From positions 1 through 26,561 of the IMG/VR virus record IMGVR_UViG_3300036766_001218: 26,561 bases of DNA; one strand, 5' to 3'. Source of the stretch: a virus. A model generated the notes under the pieces. It saw only the letters and a list, made by a program, of their open reading frames with translations, was not told where the DNA came from and searched no databases. Both the position numbers and the translations under genes were made by a program. This document shows, in pieces, positions 1 to 7,075 of the stretch. Numbering within the stretch: the first letter of the stretch is position 1; every line of letters begins with the position of its first letter.

Positions 1-102
<102 letters not shown>

Positions 103-104
<2 letters not shown>

Positions 105-109
105 GGAGG
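103..109 (+). promoter_or_regulatory. Strong Shine-Dalgarno for the ORF at 115
   Basis: GAGGAGG lies 5 nt before the ATG at 115. The same motif and the same 5-nt spacing recur before the ATG at 398. This strong plus-strand ribosome-binding site is the main reason to regard the repeat ORFs as translated on this strand. Confidence 0.6.
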
Positions 110-150
110 ATCGAATGAACGCAGCAATGCTCAGCGCGGGATTCGACTCG
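103..150 (+). repeat. Duplicated RBS and gene start, copy 1
   Basis: GAGGAGG, a 5-nt spacer and then 36 bases from ATG at 115 to 150. The 36 bases are identical to 398-433. The spacer differs (ATCGA here, CGCAA in copy 2). The two starts are 283 bp apart, so the hexamer array plus gene start forms a tandemly duplicated module. Confidence 0.9.
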
Positions 151-387
151 TCGTGGTCGCGGTCGCGGTCGTGGTCGGGGTCGTGGTCGGGGTCGTGGTC
201 GCGGTCGTGGTCGGGGTCGTGGTCGTGGTTGCGGTCGCGGTCGGGGTCGGGGTCGCGGTCGGGGTCGTGGTCGCGGTCGTGGTCGCGGTCGCGGTCGCGG
301 TCGTGGTCGCGGTCGCGGTCGTGGTCGATGTCGGGGTCGCGGTCGATGTCGGGGTCGCGGTCGCGGTCGTGGTCGTGGTCGGGGTGA
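115..387 (+). CDS. Ser-Xaa dipeptide-repeat micro-protein (unknown)
   Basis: A 90-aa ORF with ATG 5 nt after a perfect GAGGAGG. Residues 1-12 are MNAAMLSAGFDS, shared exactly with the ORF at 398. The remaining 78 residues come entirely from the hexamer array and read as Ser alternating with Trp, Arg, Gly or occasionally Met. Hexamer gain or loss keeps the frame, so length could vary without breaking the ORF. The TGA at 385-387 overlaps the next ribosome-binding site, which suggests coupling to the ORF at 398. I recognise no domain. The product would be low-complexity, basic and Trp-rich. It may instead be a non-coding array that expanded inside a small gene. Confidence 0.35.
   Translation: MNAAMLSAGFDSSWSRSRSWSGSWSGSWSRSWSGSWSWLRSRSGSGSRSGSWSRSWSRSRSRSWSRSRSWSMSGSRSMSGSRSRSWSWSG
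151..384 (+). repeat. Hexanucleotide array B (39 units, degenerate)
   Basis: 234 bp, exactly 39 hexamers of the form TCGNGG with N being G, C or T. A few units are altered, for example ATG in place of NGG, and one TTG in place of TCG near 230. It is more varied than array A, suggesting an older or more recombined tract. It is fully in frame with the ATG at 115. The complementary strand is also open, reading as Thr alternating with Ala, Pro or Thr. Confidence 0.95.
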
Positions 388-392
388 GGAGG
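386..392 (+). promoter_or_regulatory. Strong Shine-Dalgarno for the ORF at 398
   Basis: GAGGAGG with 5-nt spacing to ATG 398. It overlaps the TGA (385-387) of the preceding repeat ORF. Confidence 0.6.
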
Positions 393-433
393 CGCAAATG
401 AACGCAGCAATGCTCAGCGCGGGATTCGACTCG
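386..433 (+). repeat. Duplicated RBS and gene start, copy 2
   Basis: Second copy of the GAGGAGG, 5-nt spacer and 36-bp gene start found at 103-150. After position 433 the sequence leaves the repeat and becomes unique, so this copy holds the only non-repeat continuation of the gene start visible here. Confidence 0.9.
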
Positions 434-508
434 GCCGAGCTGGCGACTAGGCCCGGTGACGGACTGATACGGCGAGGCACAAAAGCAGAAACGCCGCCGA
501 ACCCCTGA
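398..508 (+). CDS. 36-aa micro-protein (unknown), repeat-free form
   Basis: ATG 398 follows GAGGAGG by 5 nt. The 36-aa product starts with MNAAMLSAGFDS, exactly as the 90-aa repeat ORF upstream, then continues into ordinary sequence (AELATRPGDGLIRRGTKAE) and ends at TGA 506-508. It may be the ancestral gene whose 5' end was copied together with the hexamer arrays. The stop is followed in the same frame by an open stretch leading into the next small ORF. No function is recognised. Coding rests on the ribosome-binding site and the conserved start only. Confidence 0.45.
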   Translation: MNAAMLSAGFDSAELATRPGDGLIRRGTKAETPPNP

Positions 509-532
509 GGGCCGGCGGCGCAGTCGGTAGCG

Positions 533-667
533 GTGGCGCGTGAACAGGTCACAGTGCGTCGCCCGGATGGTGTGGGCTACGCAGCACAAGGGCAAAGAGG
601 AGTAGCGATGACGGGAATCTACCTACGGACCTTGCCGTTCACATCCGCCGGCCCGGTGAAACCGTGA
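533..667 (+). CDS. Small unknown protein (44 aa, or 19 aa from ATG 608)
   Basis: The frame is open from 509 and has two candidate starts. GTG 533 gives 44 aa beginning VAREQVTVRRPDG, which looks protein-like but has only a weak ribosome-binding site. ATG 608 follows GAGGAG (597-602) by 5 nt but gives only 19 aa. The TGA at 665-667 overlaps the GTG start of the next ORF as GTGA, the coupling style used throughout the window. Function unknown. The true start is undecided. Confidence 0.35.
   Translation: MAREQVTVRRPDGVGYAAQGQRGVAMTGIYLRTLPFTSAGPVKP
597..602 (+). promoter_or_regulatory. Shine-Dalgarno before ATG 608
   Basis: GAGGAG with a 5-nt spacer to ATG 608, the same geometry as at 103-109 and 386-392. 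It argues that translation enters at 608 to feed the GTGA-coupled ORF at 664. Confidence 0.5.
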
Positions 668-891
668 GGGCTCCGCATTACGAGATGGTCGCCCCGCGGG
701 GGAAGCCGATCCCCGTCTTTGCTCTCTCCGGCTCGTGGAAGGTCACGGCCCGGTACTCCGTCCGCATGACTTCCACCAAGGAGATCGCGTGCGTTCGCGT
801 GCGAGGCCCAGGCTTCCACGTCATGCACTTCGCTCTCGACGAATTCAACCGACTGTTTAGGGCCTTGCCCACGAAAAGCGTAGCCAAGTGA
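664..891 (+). CDS. Unknown 75-aa protein
   Basis: GTG 664 overlaps the preceding TGA (GTGA). The 75-aa product is basic, with beta-strand-like stretches (FALSGSWKVTARYSV, ACVRVRGPGFHVMHF) and a short C-terminal helix (ALDEFNRLFRAL). It has no signal peptide, no membrane segment and no motif that I recognise. It ends 45 bp from the stop of the endolysin gene on the other strand, so the two transcription units converge here. I see no clear terminator in the gap. Its place beside the plus-strand micro-ORFs suggests an early or accessory phage gene, but that is inference. Confidence 0.55.
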   Translation: MRAPHYEMVAPRGKPIPVFALSGSWKVTARYSVRMTSTKEIACVRVRGPGFHVMHFALDEFNRLFRALPTKSVAK

Positions 892-936
892 CCGACGGCC
901 CCGCCTACGTATCGTTTTCGGGAGGTCCCATGCTCG

Positions 937-1866
937 TCACGCCTCGAACGGCGGATCGTCCTCGTCGTCGTAGCGCAGCGGGTGGATGATGCCGCCGCTG
1001 CCGGTGACCTCCTCTGGCTCCAGCACCGGGAACAGCGTCGTCGGAGAGCTGGCGGGGTTGTCCGCGGGCGGGTCGGTGTCGTGGTCGCTCGGAGGGTTCT
1101 CTAGGACCGGCACGGTCAAGATCGCGTCCTGCGCGAGGAGCCGCGCGAGCAGCTCGTCCCACCGGGCGCCCTGGCAGTTGCGGGCCACGGCTTGCTCAAG
1201 TTCGCCGACGGTGATGCGCAAATCGTGGTCGGCATCAAACGCGGCATTCGGCCCGTACGCCCACGGCAGGACGCCAGCTTTGGCCGTCAGAACGAAGGCA
1301 GGGTCGCCCGCGTGCTGGATGAGCGCCGGCAGGAACGTCGCGACGTAGATGCCGCCCACGGTCCCGAGGTATCCCTTGTGGGGCATGAAGTAGCGCTCGA
1401 CAAACGCGAGCTGCGCGGTAGCAGTGAGCTGCCTGAACGCTGCGTGCCCCTGGTTCCAGCCGAGCCCGATGAGGATCGGCGGCATGAACTGGATCAAGCC
1501 AGAGGCGTTCCACCGCTTCTCCGGTGGCAGGCTCTTTGGGTTGTCGTTCCAGGCCTCCGCCTTGCATCCGCTCTCGGAGTACATGACCGAAAGCAGGTCC
1601 CTCGGATTCGCCCCGAGCGCGCTCGCCACGGCGCGCAGCTTCGGAAAGAAGTCGTCGTCGATGTCCACGGTCGTCCGCGCGGCAAACCCCGCGGCGGCCC
1701 ACGTGCGCGGGCCGACGATGCCATCAGGAGGCAGCCCGCGAACGCGCTGCCAGGCCTCGGTCGTCTCTTCGGTGAGCGCGTCGAACTCACCCGACTCACC
1801 CAGGCCGAGGACGCTCTGCCAGAGCGTGACCTCCAGGCCCTTGGATCCGCGACGCAGGGTGATCAT
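937..1866 (-). CDS. Endolysin: peptidoglycan-binding plus lytic transglycosylase with EF-hand loop
   Basis: 309 aa. Residues 1-60 form a peptidoglycan-binding type 1 domain (LRRGSKGLEVTLWQ, then PPDGIVGPRTWAA). Residues 70-200 resemble SLT-type lytic transglycosylases, with the likely catalytic Glu98 in YSESG and the downstream ASGLIQFMP motif at 121-129. Residues 211-222 (DADHDLRITVGE) fit an EF-hand calcium loop with Asp at positions 1, 3 and 5, Ile at 8 and Glu at 12. The last 65 residues are Pro- and acid-rich. The expected role is cleavage of peptidoglycan glycan strands at lysis. No signal peptide is visible, so export would depend on a holin. ATG 1866 overlaps the upstream stop (ATGA). 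It is the last gene of the late operon. Confidence 0.85.
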   Translation of the reverse strand: MITLRRGSKGLEVTLWQSVLGLGESGEFDALTEETTEAWQRVRGLPPDGIVGPRTWAAAGFAARTTVDIDDDFFPKLRAVASALGANPRDLLSVMYSESGCKAEAWNDNPKSLPPEKRWNASGLIQFMPPILIGLGWNQGHAAFRQLTATAQLAFVERYFMPHKGYLGTVGGIYVATFLPALIQHAGDPAFVLTAKAGVLPWAYGPNAAFDADHDLRITVGELEQAVARNCQGARWDELLARLLAQDAILTVPVLENPPSDHDTDPPADNPASSPTTLFPVLEPEEVTGSGGIIHPLRYDDEDDPPFEA

Positions 1867-2189
1867 GCGAGGTCAGCGACCACGTTGATGTAGAGATACG
1901 ACCCGCCCGGGACCGTCATTTTGGTGCCGTCGCCGTAGGTGATCTCCCACTCGGCGCGGTAGAGGGCCACCGTGTCCGTGTCCGTCGCGCCCCAGGAGTA
2001 CGCCACGGTGCCGGCGGTCGGGCTGATGATGGTCGCCGCCGCGTTCACCTTGAGCGTGAACGGCGTGACGTTGAGCGACATGATGAATTTCGCGGTGCAG
2101 CCCGTGAGATCGATCGGAGTGTCCGCGGGCGCTTCGAGCGTCGAAGTGAACGCAGGGCGGCGGTCGTGCTGTTTGATTGCGAAGGTCAT
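1863..2189 (-). CDS. BppU-N-like baseplate or fibre connector domain
   Basis: 108 aa that look like a single BppU N-terminal type domain: the opening FAIKQHDRRPAFTSTLE, then TPIDLTGCTAKFIM, an AAATIISPTAGTVAYSW strand pair and YRAEWEITYGDGTKM. In lactococcal phages this domain anchors the receptor-binding proteins to the baseplate. There it is usually the start of a longer protein, whereas here it stands alone. TGAGGA lies just before the ATG. It follows three Gly-rich fibre genes and precedes the endolysin, so a role in joining fibres to the baseplate is plausible but inferred. Confidence 0.7.
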   Translation of the reverse strand: MTFAIKQHDRRPAFTSTLEAPADTPIDLTGCTAKFIMSLNVTPFTLKVNAAATIISPTAGTVAYSWGATDTDTVALYRAEWEITYGDGTKMTVPGGSYLYINVVADLA

Positions 2190-2199
2190 CGATGTGTCC

Positions 2200-3087
2200 T
2201 CACCACGTCACGATTAGGATCATCCCGGGTCCGCCAGAACCACCCGTGCCACCCGCGGCGCCGGTGCCACCCACGCCGCCGCCCGCACCACCACAGCCGT
2301 ACTGAGCTTGCCCGCTCGCGCCAGCCGCAATTCCTGCACCAGGCGCCGTGCTGCCGAATCCACACGTGCTCACCCACGGCTCCTCGCTATGCAATCCATG
2401 CCCACCAATGGCAGGTCCTGCGCTCGCGAGCATTGCCGGAATGAACGGGGGCACAATACCAAGGCCACCGCTGCCGCCTGTGCCCGAAGACGTCAACTTG
2501 CCGCCGGGGCCCCAGTTGGACACCGCCCCTCCGGCCGCTCCAGCGTCACCCTTAATTGCAGTCCAGACACCAAACGAACTAAATGGACCCTGAATGCGCT
2601 GGAACACGATCTCTGCTATCGCACCTACTCCCGCCCCCGCGGCTCCATTCGTTCCCGCCGCGACGGTGCCGGCTTGGCTTGCACTCGCGTACGCCCCCGA
2701 ATTGATCACCGTGTCAGCGGACACACCCATTCGATTCGGGCGAATGCAGACTGCCGCGCGGCCACCGTTCGACCCGTCGACACCAGGAGCACCACCGAGC
2801 CCGCCAGGAGGCACGAATAGGTAGAGTGTCTTAGGCAACAAGAACGCAGGGATGATGACACGTGCAACTCCACCAGACGCTCCGCCTGCGGCAACACCGC
2901 CGGTGCCACCCACGCCGCCGCCTCCGCCACCCGAGCCGGAGCCCATGACGTGCAAGAACACAAACGTGGCGCCCTTCGGTCGCGTCCACCCCTTCCACCC
3001 TGTCGTGTAATCGATCGACGCGGTAGGCGCGCCGCCGTAGAAGACCTCGGATGTAGTAGCCCGTGTGTTGCGGTTGACAGACGCCAT
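2200..3087 (-). CDS. Gly-rich tail fibre/adhesin, paralog 3
   Basis: 295 aa from ATG 3087, which shares one base with the TGA of the upstream gene (TGATG). A longer open frame exists upstream but lies inside the neighbour. The N-terminus (ASVNRNTRATTSEVFYGG, then GWKGWTRPKGATFVFLHVMG) matches the start of the two upstream paralogs. It is followed by Gly-rich blocks and ends with GGTGGSGGPGMILIVTW. The Gly-run architecture resembles the polyglycine-helix adhesins at tail-fibre tips (for example gp38 of T-even-like phage S16). That comparison is by composition only. It probably binds a host surface receptor. Confidence 0.75.
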   Translation of the reverse strand: MASVNRNTRATTSEVFYGGAPTASIDYTTGWKGWTRPKGATFVFLHVMGSGSGGGGGGVGGTGGVAAGGASGGVARVIIPAFLLPKTLYLFVPPGGLGGAPGVDGSNGGRAAVCIRPNRMGVSADTVINSGAYASASQAGTVAAGTNGAAGAGVGAIAEIVFQRIQGPFSSFGVWTAIKGDAGAAGGAVSNWGPGGKLTSSGTGGSGGLGIVPPFIPAMLASAGPAIGGHGLHSEEPWVSTCGFGSTAPGAGIAAGASGQAQYGCGGAGGGVGGTGAAGGTGGSGGPGMILIVTW

Positions 3088-4784
3088 CACCAGCACCCGA
3101 TGATGATGAGCCCCTGCCCACCGTCGCCACCATTGCCGGCGGTCACGCCTGCCCCACCGCCACCGCCACCACAGCCATAACCTCCCATACCACCATTGCC
3201 ACCCACGCCCGTCCCGCTCGCACCCCCACCAGATCCACCAACGGATCGCCAAGGCTCTGTCAAGTTATATCCGTTCCGCCCATGACCCGCATTGGATGCA
3301 TCTGCACCAGCTCCACCCGGAAGCGCAGTCATCGAATCAAGGAGTAGCCCGGGGTCAACATCCGGCGCATTAAGTAATGCTTCGACGAGCTGGACTGTAC
3401 CCGACGTGCCTGCGCTTGCCGTAGGTGCCCAACGGCCCTGAACAGTATAGCCACCGCTGCGCCACCAACCGGAAAGCACCAAGGTCGCGGGATCGAACGC
3501 GCTGGGCGACACACCACCGATCGACAGCGAGTACCGCGAATTGTAGTAGGCGATCATGTTCGTCATTGTCGTGTCGTCCAATGACAGGTTCTTCGCGAAC
3601 GCCATGTCGATGACCGAGCCGTTGAAGAACCCGACGCCGACGTTGCCGAAATGCATCGTGCTCGCGTCGCCAACAGAGGGGAAGCTTTGAACAGTTGAGA
3701 CCCAGCCGCCGTTGTTGACGCTGATCTCTATATTCGTTCCTGTCCAACGACACTGCACAGCATTCACACCGATAACAAGGCCACCGTTCGTGGTCGCATA
3801 CAGAGGCGTAGCGCCCGCCGTGTCATACTGGCGCAGCCGCGCCGACTTGTTAAATACTTCGACACCAACAAGGATGCCGTTATCCGCCCAGAGCGTGCCG
3901 CCGAAGAAATCTCCAATATCTATGGGAAGGTCCGGCACGTTGATCAAGCACGTAAACGACCACGCCGTGGTGCCAAGCAGTGTCGCACGCGTCATCCACG
4001 AAGTTAGCGGCCTGAATTTGTGGTGGATCCCATCGAACACCGGCGTGCTCGCGAAGCTCGCATTTGAGGACGCGGGCATCACGATGCCTCCACCGTCCCC
4101 GGCAACGTTGATCACGTTGACCGAGCCACCACCAGCACCCGCGGTGAACGGAATGCCCCAACTACCCCATCGAACCGAGCGCCCCTGCGTCAACACACCA
4201 GCAGAGACCAGCCCGGAAGCTCCGCCGTCCTGCCCGATAAAGCTGTTCCAGTGGCCGAAATTGAGCCAGGCATTGCCACCACTCCCCTGCACGTACGCAA
4301 CCGCACCCGCACCGCCCAGGTTGTTTCCGGCATTCGTTCCCGTAATGCCAGGCGAACCGCTGGTTGTGCTGCTAGTGCTGATCACAAGCGCGATCGCGCG
4401 GTCTGTTGGACGCATCGACACACCAGTGTACAACCCTAGCGATGGGGCCACACCACCAGCAACACCTCCTCGGCCGCCCGTGCCGACGTTGAAGAACAAC
4501 GTGTCTGGCAATAGGTGTGCAGCAATCAGCAGCGACGAAGACGAACCAGACCCGCCACCCCCACCTCCGCCGCGAGTGATCAGTGACGCGTTTGCGTTGC
4601 CTGCTCCGCCGCCGCCGCCACCGCCGACACAGCAGAAAAATATGAACGAAGACCCCTTCGGCTTCTGCCACGGCTGCCACCCGCGCACCGAATTATCCGT
4701 AGCGGCGCTATCACCTCGGCCGCCGTAGTAGACCTCCATCGAGCCACCGACACGCGGGAGGACCGATTTAGTAAACGGGCCCAT
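3087..4784 (-). CDS. Gly-rich tail fibre/adhesin, paralog 2, with lectin-like insertion
   Basis: 565 aa. Residues 1-240 and 485-565 match the shorter paralogs on either side: a conserved WQPWQKPKGSSFIFF region, Gly runs and a C-terminal GGDGGQGLIIIGCW. Between them, residues about 250-480 are not Gly-rich. This section resembles a LamG/concanavalin-type beta-sandwich (WSFTCLINVP, VEVFNKSARLRQY, NAVQCRWTGTNIEISVNNGG, NLSLDDTTMTNMIAYYNSRY). It is followed by a LSGWWRSGG...WAPTASAGTSG linker. ATG 4784 overlaps the upstream TAA by one base (TAATG). The insertion probably adds a carbohydrate-binding module to the adhesin. Confidence 0.75.
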   Translation of the reverse strand: MGPFTKSVLPRVGGSMEVYYGGRGDSAATDNSVRGWQPWQKPKGSSFIFFCCVGGGGGGGAGNANASLITRGGGGGGGSGSSSSLLIAAHLLPDTLFFNVGTGGRGGVAGGVAPSLGLYTGVSMRPTDRAIALVISTSSTTSGSPGITGTNAGNNLGGAGAVAYVQGSGGNAWLNFGHWNSFIGQDGGASGLVSAGVLTQGRSVRWGSWGIPFTAGAGGGSVNVINVAGDGGGIVMPASSNASFASTPVFDGIHHKFRPLTSWMTRATLLGTTAWSFTCLINVPDLPIDIGDFFGGTLWADNGILVGVEVFNKSARLRQYDTAGATPLYATTNGGLVIGVNAVQCRWTGTNIEISVNNGGWVSTVQSFPSVGDASTMHFGNVGVGFFNGSVIDMAFAKNLSLDDTTMTNMIAYYNSRYSLSIGGVSPSAFDPATLVLSGWWRSGGYTVQGRWAPTASAGTSGTVQLVEALLNAPDVDPGLLLDSMTALPGGAGADASNAGHGRNGYNLTEPWRSVGGSGGGASGTGVGGNGGMGGYGCGGGGGGAGVTAGNGGDGGQGLIIIGCW

Positions 4785-5734
4785 TACCAGCTCGCGATCA
4801 TGATGAAGCCCGGCGAGCCGTCGCCGCCCACTCCACCTAGAAAACCAACGGGCGCCGCACCGCCGCCGCCGCCACCCGATCCATATCCACCCGCATGCCC
4901 CCCACGCCCACCGTTACCCGATGCGTTCGCCCCACCACCAGTACCGCCATGGGCTGTCCACGTCTGGTTCAACGTAGGAAGCGTGAACGTACCATCGGCA
5001 CCAGGGAATCCACCCGCAGCACCGCCCGGGATGATCTCCCATCCACCCTGCGCTGAGTTGTACGACCCACCCGCGTACGCCACACCAGCCACGTCAATCG
5101 AACCTCCGCCAAGCCCCGAGCCGATCGGAATGCTCGCGGCGCCCCAGGTGAGCCCAGCTGGTACGCCAACAATAGACGTGCCTGCTCCACCCGTAAGACC
5201 CACAGTTAAGGTTTGGAGTCCATGCCCGGCCCACGGACCGCCAGTTAATGTTGTGGCTGCAGTCTCGCGAGATCCGGCCGCTCCACCGGCGCCGACCGTG
5301 CCGACCACTCCCCCCGTAGCTCCAGCTGTCCCAGACACGCAGACAGCCTGCGCGTTTATTGTTGGGTTGGGAATAGAGCACACGCGTGAGTCAGTCGCTG
5401 CTGTTCCGCTTGCTCCGCTCACGCCACCGGTCCCCGCGTTGCCTGCGAAGACGTACAGCTGACGCGGGAGAAAGAACGCCGGCACGACCTGCACGGTCAC
5501 GCTGCCGCTGCCTCCGCCACCACCGCCGCCCGCTGCAAGCAACGTCGAGACGAAGCCACCTGCTCCGCCGCCGCCACCACCGATACACATGAAGTGCACC
5601 ATCGAACAGCCCTTTGGCTTCGTCCACACACGCCATCCGGTTGTAGTGACCTGCGTGTTTGCTTTTGAACCGTAGAAGAACTCGACCTTGACGCCTTTGA
5701 CGCGTGGGGTGATCGAGTTCTCGAACGCCGTCAT
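4784..5734 (-). CDS. Gly-rich tail fibre/adhesin, paralog 1
   Basis: 316 aa, the first of three tandem Gly-rich paralogs. The N-terminus carries VKVEFFYGS and GWRVWTKPKGCSMVHFMCIG, the block shared by all three. Repeated Gly runs follow, and the C-terminal block GGVGGDGSPGFIMIASW is also shared. ATG 5734 lies 3 nt after the upstream stop. There is no signal peptide, as expected for a virion protein assembled in the cytoplasm. Receptor binding is inferred from the architecture and from the position among fibre genes. Confidence 0.75.
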   Translation of the reverse strand: MTAFENSITPRVKGVKVEFFYGSKANTQVTTTGWRVWTKPKGCSMVHFMCIGGGGGGAGGFVSTLLAAGGGGGGGSGSVTVQVVPAFFLPRQLYVFAGNAGTGGVSGASGTAATDSRVCSIPNPTINAQAVCVSGTAGATGGVVGTVGAGGAAGSRETAATTLTGGPWAGHGLQTLTVGLTGGAGTSIVGVPAGLTWGAASIPIGSGLGGGSIDVAGVAYAGGSYNSAQGGWEIIPGGAAGGFPGADGTFTLPTLNQTWTAHGGTGGGANASGNGGRGGHAGGYGSGGGGGGAAPVGFLGGVGGDGSPGFIMIASW

Positions 5735-5737
5735 GGG

Positions 5738-6181
5738 TCAGTAGTCCCCGGCCACCACGAACACTAACCAAGCGCTGTTCGCCGCAGGCGCCGCATGGTT
5801 CGTCACTAGGAGCGTGTACCCGGCTGGCAGACGAATGTTGATGGCGACATCGATCGTGTTCCCGGCGAGCGTCGCGGAATCGGCCGCGATGGCAGGTAGG
5901 GCCACCTCTGCGAGCAGCCACGTGTTCGCGCTCGTGGTCACGCCGCTCGTCTGTGTGCTCGCGAACACACGCCCGACGGTGGCGGTGGTGGTCGTCGGCG
6001 TCGTCGCAGTCGGGACGAACGACACCTTCTCCACGAGCGTCCCAGACGTCGCATCAGCGGTCAGTACCAGGAAGATATCGGTGCCGATCGTGCCGCCGCC
6101 CTGCGAGGACGTGTTCGCGGCGGTGACGAGCTTGGGAGCGCCAAGCGTCCCGTTGCGGCAGAATTGCGGAGTGGTGGCCAT
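5738..6181 (-). CDS. Fibre-type structural protein (147 aa)
   Basis: 147 aa with a Thr/Ala-rich beta pattern: ATTPQFCRNGTLGAPKLVTAA, then GTDIFLVLTADATSGTLVEKV, and a C-terminal INIRLPAGYTLLVTNHAAP. This layout is common in small phage tail-fibre or virion decoration proteins located between fibre genes, but I cannot name a family. AGGAAAG precedes the ATG, and the gap to the upstream TAG is 3 nt. The product is presumably part of the tail tip. Confidence 0.6.
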   Translation of the reverse strand: MATTPQFCRNGTLGAPKLVTAANTSSQGGGTIGTDIFLVLTADATSGTLVEKVSFVPTATTPTTTTATVGRVFASTQTSGVTTSANTWLLAEVALPAIAADSATLAGNTIDVAINIRLPAGYTLLVTNHAAPAANSAWLVFVVAGDY

Positions 6182-6184
6182 GGT

Positions 6185-6541
6185 CTACTTTCCTGCTCGC
6201 GCGAGGGCGGCTTCGACGACGAGAGCAACGGCGCTTCGGTTGACGGCGATGAACGCATCTTCTTCCGGCGCGTAGGTGATGCCCTGCATCGCCGCAACGA
6301 ACGGTCCCTCCGCCATCGTGGCCGTCTTGATCTTGTCGTTCACTACCTTCACGACGAGCGCGCCGCCTGGCAGCGTGACGCCGAAGGTGGTCGCGTCGAT
6401 GATGCTGGTCGTGAACCCGGCCGAGTCCAGCGCGGACCGTGTGGCCTCGAACAGCGCGACGGCCGCAGCGTTCGCAGCGCTCGGCGCAGCCTTGCGTGCT
6501 CGTTGCAGAATCTGCACCGCTTCTGATAGGTCGTACGTCAT
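6185..6541 (-). CDS. Unknown 118-aa phage protein
   Basis: 118 aa. The N-terminal third is helical and Ala-rich (AVQILQRARKAAPSAANAAA). The middle has beta-like segments around DATTFGVTLPGGALVVKVVND, and the C-terminus is again helical. AGGAG lies 5-6 nt before the ATG. There is no membrane segment and no motif that I recognise. It sits between two fibre-type proteins, so a tail-tip or fibre-assembly role is possible. A chaperone for the neighbouring adhesins is an alternative, with no direct evidence. Confidence 0.55.
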   Translation of the reverse strand: MTYDLSEAVQILQRARKAAPSAANAAAVALFEATRSALDSAGFTTSIIDATTFGVTLPGGALVVKVVNDKIKTATMAEGPFVAAMQGITYAPEEDAFIAVNRSAVALVVEAALARAGK

Positions 6542-6548
6542 TAGGCTC

Positions 6549-6899
6549 CTACTGCGGGACGATGTGAGCGTTGAGTGCCATGATGATGCCGAGCGGCGCG
6601 CCTGCGCCGAGGTCCGTCACGACGTCATTCTTGAACTGCGTCCACGAGGCCGCGGTCAGGATGGCCGTGACCACCGAGACGTCGGAGTGCGCTGCGGCGG
6701 TCGTGCCCTCGGTGCCGCGCGTGACGGTCACGACGGTGCCGGCGATGCCGGTCGCGGCCAGGATCTCCGAGTCGATGATCAGCCGGAATGTGCCAGTCGT
6801 CGGGAAGCGGGTGGCGTCGGTCAGGACGAGCGACGTCGCGCCGGACGAGATCGCACCGTTCAGCGTCGTCTGTCCTGCGTTGGCGATTTGTTCTGTCAC
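6549..6899 (-). CDS. Small fibre-type beta-domain protein
   Basis: 116 aa from GTG 6899, which overlaps the upstream TGA (GTGA). Most of the protein is one beta domain of a type often seen in phage fibre proteins: TTLNGAISSGATSLVLTDA, then FPTTGTFRLIIDSEILAATG and VVTVTRGTEGTTAAAHSDVS. The C-terminus (ASWTQFKNDVVTDL...IIMALNAHIV) is different. It is probably a virion component of the tail tip. The family is recognised by pattern, not by a named entry. Confidence 0.65.
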   Translation of the reverse strand: MTEQIANAGQTTLNGAISSGATSLVLTDATRFPTTGTFRLIIDSEILAATGIAGTVVTVTRGTEGTTAAAHSDVSVVTAILTAASWTQFKNDVVTDLGAGAPLGIIMALNAHIVPQ

Positions 6900-7075
6900 T
6901 TGACCCCGGGCTCGAAGTTCGCCGGCATGCTGTTCACCGTGCCGAATTGGCCGGTGAACACCTTGGCCGCGATGGTCGCGAAGTACGTCGGACCAGCGCT
7001 CGCCACGGATGCCGCCGGCAGATGCGTCGCCACGCCCACCGGCGTGGTCACGAGCGCGCGATTCACGGCCGTCAT
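6896..7075 (-). CDS. Unknown 59-aa protein
   Basis: The longest open frame starts at 7249, but that stretch lies antisense-like inside the lipoprotein gene. ATG 7075 overlaps the lipoprotein stop exactly (ATGA) and gives 59 aa: MTAVNRALVTTPVGVATHLP, then an Ala-rich centre and a GQFGTVNSMPANFEPGVK end. There is no signal peptide or clear transmembrane helix. Its end overlaps the next GTG start (GTGA). It is probably a small virion protein, but the function is unknown. Confidence 0.55.
   Translation of the reverse strand: MTAVNRALVTTPVGVATHLPAASVASAGPTYFATIAAKVFTGQFGTVNSMPANFEPGVK

Noticed and set aside
153-401. Plus-strand ORF of alternating Val/Ala/Gly over the array
   Set aside because: A shadow frame of the hexamer repeat; no ribosome-binding site and no conserved start.
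131-595. Minus-strand 154-aa ORF with a Thr-Ala/Pro repeat over the hexamer array
   Set aside because: It is the complement of the repeat; its unique part is Arg/Cys-rich and unlike a real protein. The plus strand has two strong ribosome-binding sites and a duplicated start.
892-936. Terminator between the convergent units
   Set aside because: Only a 4-bp GGGA/TCCC pairing with a 2-base loop is present on the minus strand; too weak to call.
930-989. Plus-strand 19-aa ORF with GGGAGG upstream
   Set aside because: It lies inside the end of the endolysin gene, is Arg-rich and very short; probably chance.
4800-5462. Plus-strand Pro-rich 220-aa ORF
   Set aside because: Antisense of the Gly-rich fibre: Gly codons read as Pro on the other strand. 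The same holds for 3712-4728.
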